64,000 bases of DNA, taken from positions 236,844,447 to 236,908,446 of the forward strand of contig NC_073693.1 of the NCBI RefSeq assembly GCF_029784155.1, read 5' to 3'. The position numbers were made by a program, and so were the translations under genes. The notes under the pieces were generated by a model. The model searched no databases, was not told the origin of the DNA, and worked only from the letters and a program-made list of their open reading frames with translations. Below, in pieces: positions 58,367 through 64,000 of this stretch. The stretch's first letter is position 1. Every line of letters starts with the position of its first letter. This DNA is from Uranotaenia lowii (lineage: Eukaryota; Arthropoda; Insecta; Diptera; Culicidae).

Positions 58367-59641
58367 TAATTAGTATATAATTCAGGAAAAATATTCAATG
58401 ATGCTTCCGCTTTTCCAAATCCGAATTGACGGGCCTTACGCTTAACCCCTGCCATCAGATTTTGTACAGCCACCTTGTCCACCTTCTTCGCCGCAGAAAG
58501 CCAGTTTGCTTGAACTGCTGCTGCACTGCCGCTCATAGCAAGTCCGTCCCATTTGCGTTTTCATCATTTTTCAGTTTATCGCTGGAATCAGTTTAACTTT
58601 ATCTGTAGTTTCAAGAGAAAACTTTGTTTTCAACACTTTGTTCTGATGAACATTGAAAAAAACCTCAAGTAAATTTGTCCCATTGAACAAATGATCGCAA
58701 GTCGGTCCCATATGGCATAAATCATCGCATGTCTGTCCCACAGCCATAAGGGCCCAGCAAATGATTTTCAACGGAATCAAAACGAAAAAATTATCTTTAT
58801 AAAGCGAAAATCTTTCATTAGCCTTTGCAGAGATAGATTCAGTTGATAATTTTGATTAAAAACGCATACAAGTGCCGAACTACCATTGGAAGTTTAATGA
58901 TTTTTCAATACCCTTTTTCTCATTTCAACAAAAACGCAAATGGGACGGACTTGCTATGAGCGGCAGTGCTCGTCCTTAGCAGTTTTTTGGTCTTCTTTAG
59001 GTTCCGCTTGACAATAGCCCAGTATTTCTAAATTGGGTGGAGCTCTGGCGTGTAGTAAGGGTTCTTGTCCTTGGGAACCACCTGCACGTTGTTGGCGGCG
59101 TACCACATCATGGCCTTTTTACCGTAATGGAAAGATGCCGAATCCGGCCAAAACAGTACGGAACAACCGTGTTTCTTCAGGAAAGGCAGCAGACGTTTAT
59201 TCAAACACTCCTTCACGTAAATTTCTTGGTTGACAGTCCCGGAAGCTATGAAAATGCTGCTTTTCAAGCCACAGGCTTGCCAAACCAGATATTTCTTCAC
59301 GAACTTTGACAGTTTCATGTGCTTGAAAATATCTGCTACCTTTCCCCTTCCTTTTCCCGTATAAAACTCCTGACCCGGAAGCTGCTTGTAGCCGGCTTTG
59401 ACGTAGGTTTCGTCGTCCATTACCACGCAGTCAAACTTCGTCAGCATCGTCGTGTACAGACTCCGGGATCGCACTTTGGCCGTCGTATTTTGTTTATCAT
59501 CGCGATTTTGAATCACTACCTTCTTGTAAGTCGATAGTCCGGCTCGTTTTTTGGCTCGATGCACGATTGTAGACGATACACCCAGCTTATTTGCGGCATC
59601 TCGGAGAGAGAGGTTAGGGTTTCGCATGAATCGATCATTAG
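58367..59641 (-). pseudogene. DD37E transposase main part, arm 2, same stop at catalytic Glu, split by a MITE
   Basis: Minus strand. It carries NPNLSLRDAANKLGVSSTIV, the first Asp in VVMDDETYVK and the second in FWPDSASFHYGKK, then TAG (59028-59030) exactly where the catalytic Glu should be, as in arm 1. Compared with arm 1 it lacks three residues (9 bp) in the WQA-CGLKSS region. The C-terminal part is interrupted by the MITE at 58523-58969. The frame that runs from 60026 through this region is a chance fusion with antisense LINE sequence and is not a gene. Confidence 0.87.
58523..58969. mobile_element. 447-bp MITE with 39-bp perfect TIRs, arm 2 only
   Basis: TIRs at 58523-58561 (GCACTGCCGCTCATAGCAAG and on) and 58931-58969 are perfect complements. 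The empty site is preserved in arm 1 near 45931-45940 (GACGAGCAGCAGTTC), so both junctions are exact. The target duplication is at most 4 bp (TGCT overlaps). The phrase GTCCGTCCCAT recurs inside as TTTGTCCCATT, GTCGGTCCCATATG and GTCTGTCCCACA. No transposase. Confidence 0.88.
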
Positions 59642-59649
59642 TATCGATC

Positions 59650-61943
59650 GACTTGCACCATCCTCCCATCGTTTTCGATCTGCCCGCTGCTCCGGTTATC
59701 AACGAGGCTCCATCAAACCTACCGACACATTGTATTAGGCCACTAAATTTTCGAAAGCTGAACTTTGATCTCCTTTCGCAATATTTGAGCGTCATTGACT
59801 GGGATGCACTCTTCGACAACTCATCGGTTGACAACATGACTGAGTTATTTTGCAGCATGATCAACAGCTGGTTAAATCTACATGTGCCTAGGTTTAAACC
59901 ACCTATTTCACCCGCTTGGAGCACGCCCACTCTTCGGCAACTGCGACGTGATAAAAATGCTTGTTTACGTAGACTTCGTAAAAGCCGGAGTGAAGACTCA
60001 CAAGCACAGTATAAAATAGCCAGCAAAGCCTATCGTAGATTGAACACCTCACTGTACAAGCTCCATGTATTACGCATACAATCTGGCTTACGCAATAATC
60101 CTAGAAGATTTTGGAACTTCGTCAATTCTAAACGAAAATCCAATTCAACTCCATCATCAGTATTTTACCAGGAAGCTGTAGCTGACTCTCCACAATCGTG
60201 TTTTTTTTTGTGTAAGCAGGGAAAAGCCACTGGGAGTGTAGCACTCTTCAAGCCACTTCTCCCAAAGGCATAAAACCTCCTGTAATTTGTTTGCGGAACA
60301 TTTTCGGTCCGTTTTCTCGGATACCATTTCTTCTGAACGTGAGTGCACCGAAGCTACTAATCATGTTCCCGTCGATGCAATCGATTTCAATACTTTTACT
60401 ATCAATCAAGAACATATCGTATTAGCTGCGAGGAAACTGAAGAGCGCTTTTGCGCCGGGACCTGACGGAATTCCTTCTGCTATCTATTGCCGCTGCAATG
60501 AAGCTGTAGCATCACCTCTAGCCCGAATCTTTAACTGCTCCTTCCAGCAACGAAAATTTCCAGATATATGGAAATCATCGTTTATGTTTCCAGTGTTTAA
60601 AAATGGAGATCGACGTAACGTGAAACAGTACAGAGGCATCACTAGTTTGTCTGCAGGATCCAAGCTCTTCGAAATAATCGTTTGTCAGGCTTTATTACGA
60701 GCATCATCACAGTACATTGCAGTTGAACAACATGGGTTCATGCCGGGTAGATCGGTGTGTACCAATATGTTGGAATACACATCGTATTTCCTGAAACAGA
60801 TGGAGAGAAAAATGCAAGTTGATGCTGTCTATACTGACATAAAAGCTGCATTCGATACAATTGATCATAGAGTTTTACTTGCAAAGCTAGCCAAGCTTGG
60901 TGTGCATGGCAACATGATTGATTGGCTGAGATCATTTCTTACAGAACGCTCTATAAGGATTAAGTTTGGTGAAAGCATATGGTCTCCTTTTACTAACCGC
61001 TCTGGCGTGCCCCAAGGAAGCAACTTAGGCCCGTTGCTGTTTGCTCTTTTTTTCAATGACCTTATGATCAGCTTAGATGAAGGAACCTGTATTGGTTATG
61101 CGGATGACCTCAAAATATTCATGCCAGTGGAATGCGTTGCTGATTGTGCTCGTCTTCAAATGTTGATAGATCACTTTAGTGTATGGTGTAGATATAACAA
61201 ACTATCGGTTAGTGTTCCTAAATGTTCTGTTATAACCTTCCACCGCAAAAAAAACACCAATTATTTACGATTATAACATCGGCAATCAGTTGCTAAACAG
61301 AGTTTCTGAAGTTAACGATCTTGGAGTTATCCTTGATTCGCAGCTAAGGTTCAATAGCCAACGATCCTCCGTGATAAATAGAGCAAATCGTCAATTAGGC
61401 TTTATCTGCAGAGTGGCGCGAGAATTCACAGATCCGTTATGTTTGAAGTCCCTCTACTGCGCACTTGTCCGATCAATAATTGAATCCGCTGCTATTGTCT
61501 GGGCACCATATCAGCTGCATTGGATTCTACGAATTGAACGCGTGCAAAAGCGGTTCGTCAGATTCGCTTTACGACACCTGCCTTGGCGTCATCCTGAACA
61601 GCTTCCTGCTTATCCCGACCGGTGGCAGCTTTTGGGATTAGATACCCTTGAACGCCGCCGAAAAATCCAACAAGCCGCATTCGTCGCCAAGATATTGAAC
61701 GGAGAAGTACAGTCGCCAAACTTAATAAGAACGATCGACATTAGCGCCCCATCGAGAACCTTACGGTCCTATTCGTTGATATCGAGTCAAGTTCACAGAA
61801 CATCTTATGGATACAATGAGCCATTAACAGCTGTGATGCGCATATTCCAGGACACGGAGCACCTTCATCGATTCGAAGAACCAACTAGTAGTTTAACTCG
61901 CCGCATGTATCAGTCCAGATTGTTCCGTTCTATTTTAGTGTAG
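59650..61943 (+). pseudogene. LINE endonuclease end and reverse transcriptase, arm 2
   Basis: The first codons read DLHHPPIVF, the SDHHPI-like end of an APE endonuclease. The linker and RT follow in order: AFAPGPDGIPSAIYCR, KQYRGITSLSAGSKLFEIIV, EQHGFMPGRSVCTNML, YTDIKAAFDTIDHRVLL, SGVPQGSNLGPLLF, the catalytic YADDLKIF, NRVSEVNDLGVILDSQL and ERVQKRFVRFALRHLPW, ending at the TAG at 61941-61943. Breaks: a frame change between about 60200 and 60287, and an extra A in the run near 61247 (eight A; arm 1 has seven) that ends the frame at 61276. The 3' part, lost from arm 1, is complete here. Confidence 0.87.
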
Positions 61944-62030
61944 TGTAATTTATATCATTCATTTAAACATTTATTGTTCGATGAATTAATTAACTAAATA
62001 AATAAATAAATAAAAAAATAAATAAATGAA
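59650..62030 (+). mobile_element. 5'-truncated LINE inserted in the transposase, arm 2
   Basis: Plus strand, from the truncated 5' junction at about 59647-59650 to the (AAAT)n-like tail at about 61995-62030. It is the inverse counterpart of 43011-45246 and keeps the segment of about 150 bp (61596-61750) that arm 1 has lost. Confidence 0.87.
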
Positions 62031-62255
62031 ACTACCGGCAACTCTCTTTGTCGTCTCAGCGGCTTCCGGTTTTCGATTTCCCCCTGATCCAGACTTCCTG
62101 GCTGTCGACAAACGTTCCCCAAACACTTTAATTACATTTGTAACGGTTGATTTGGCAATTTTTAGCGATTTTGCCAGGTTTGCGTGCGAGTAGCTCGGAT
62201 TTTCGCGACGCACGAGAAAAATTTTGATACGGTGGTCTTCTTCCTTGGACGGCAT
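62031..62255 (-). pseudogene. DD37E transposase N-terminus, arm 2
   Basis: ATG at 62253-62255 (MPSKEEDHRIKIFLVRRENP), then ANLAKSLKIAKSTVTNVIKV and KSGSGGNRKPEAAETTKRVA without interruption up to the LINE tail. This half of the gene is intact, unlike its arm 1 copy. Confidence 0.86.
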
Positions 62256-62298
62256 TTTGAAAACTGAAGAGTGAATTCCAAAATCAAAAAAGGAGCAA

Positions 62299-63380
<1,082 letters not shown>

Positions 63381-64000
63381 ATTTAAATGCAAAATTGAAA
63401 GAAATACGTCAAGTTGATATTGACCTAATTTTGACCGTATCACTCTTTTGAACAAAACAACGATGTTGTTATTTCAACCAATTAAAAAAAAGTCGAGCTA
63501 TTGAATTTTGTTCGAAAAATTCTACAAAACGTGAATTCAAGATCTTTTGCTATCACTTTAAAATGTTTAGTGTATAATTTAACTTCATTATACCATATTT
63601 TCAAAGCAATGGGAAACTCTCATTTTTTTCTAAAGAAGTTTTCCAAAATGTATGTTATGGGTAAAATTGATCCCCAGAGTTCAAAATGATTTTTTTCCGC
63701 TAAATGGATCGTGATCATTGGTTATCATGAAATAACTAATATCTGTCCAAAAAATAATGTTTGTCCAGTAATTATCGTCTTATGAAAAACAAGATGAGTT
63801 GCAAATTTTTCCCAAAAAGATATGATGAAAATAAGAAAAAGGGATCAAGTATCCCCATTCTCCCCTACATGCTGTAAGGCGTTCAAACAATCAATAATAG
63901 ATTAATCATATCAGTGGTTAAATTAAAAGCTATTTTTACGGAAAAAACGCAGTGGGTAATTCAGTGTACTTAGGAAAATATGAATAAAAAACAATGTGAA
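63381..64000. other. Flank beyond arm 2
   Basis: Does not match the sequence left of arm 1. Apart from the truncated element at 63490-63868 nothing is recognised. Confidence 0.45.
63490..63868 (+). repeat. Truncated GATACTTGATCC-type TIR element
   Basis: Its left part resembles 47287-47350 (TATTGAA.TTTGTT.GAAAAA, AAGATCTTTT) and its right end GGGATCAAGTATCCCCATTC TCCCCTA equals the right end of the complete element. The left TIR is missing. Confidence 0.65.

Overview
The window looks like intergenic, repeat-dominated DNA from an insect, most likely a mosquito and probably a culicine. The reasons are AT-rich sequence, DD37E Tc1/mariner transposases of the type known from mosquitoes, a jockey-clade LINE, a Helitron with the insect-type CTAG 3' end, and many TA-flanked MITE-like elements. 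I find no host gene, tRNA or rRNA. Every coding signal I can support belongs to a transposable element, and all but one or two copies are visibly broken. Two runs of exactly 500 N (23659-24158, 49568-50067) are scaffold gaps.

Layout. 1-1240: 3' half of a LINE reverse transcriptase and a CCGGAT-rich repeat. 2382-3696: a complete but degenerate DD37E Tc1/mariner element with 29-bp TIRs. 5441-5669: a short LINE tail with a 13-bp target duplication. 7060-14150: an ~80-bp-period satellite block, split by an almost intact minus-strand jockey LINE (7567-12058) and by an 868-bp MITE (12964-13831). 14150-23300: mostly unassigned AT-rich DNA with a few repeats. 23343-23519: a possible RAG1/Transib-like fragment next to the first gap. 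24301-24834: a 5'-truncated LINE with its target duplication. 25019-26323: a non-autonomous Helitron. 26616-31026: a Ty3/Gypsy-order LTR retrotransposon with a hairpin-repeat leader and no reverse transcriptase. 31030-41520: mostly unassigned DNA with a Helitron end, a G24 tract, a stem-loop MITE and a hAT-type MITE.

The right third is dominated by a large inverted duplication. Arm 1 (42489-49566) and arm 2 (54893-63373, reversed) carry the same nested composite: a DD37E transposase gene split by a 5'-truncated LINE, then a TIR element and non-coding DNA. The arms differ by several indels, including a 447-bp MITE found only in arm 2. One arm boundary is an N gap and the other is a (CA)n tract, so a misassembled alternative haplotype must be weighed against a real inverted duplication. 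Between the arms lie three TIR or CCGGAT repeats and a second, uninterrupted copy of the satellite block (51885-54850), flanked by ~250-bp direct repeats.

The genes do not form a host pathway. The window records successive transposition: LINE into mariner, LINE into satellite, MITE into satellite, MITE into mariner, followed by duplication. The most unusual features are the inverted duplication, the hairpin array in the LTR-element leader, the satellite bounded by direct repeats, and a group of MITE families that each repeat their own terminal phrase internally.
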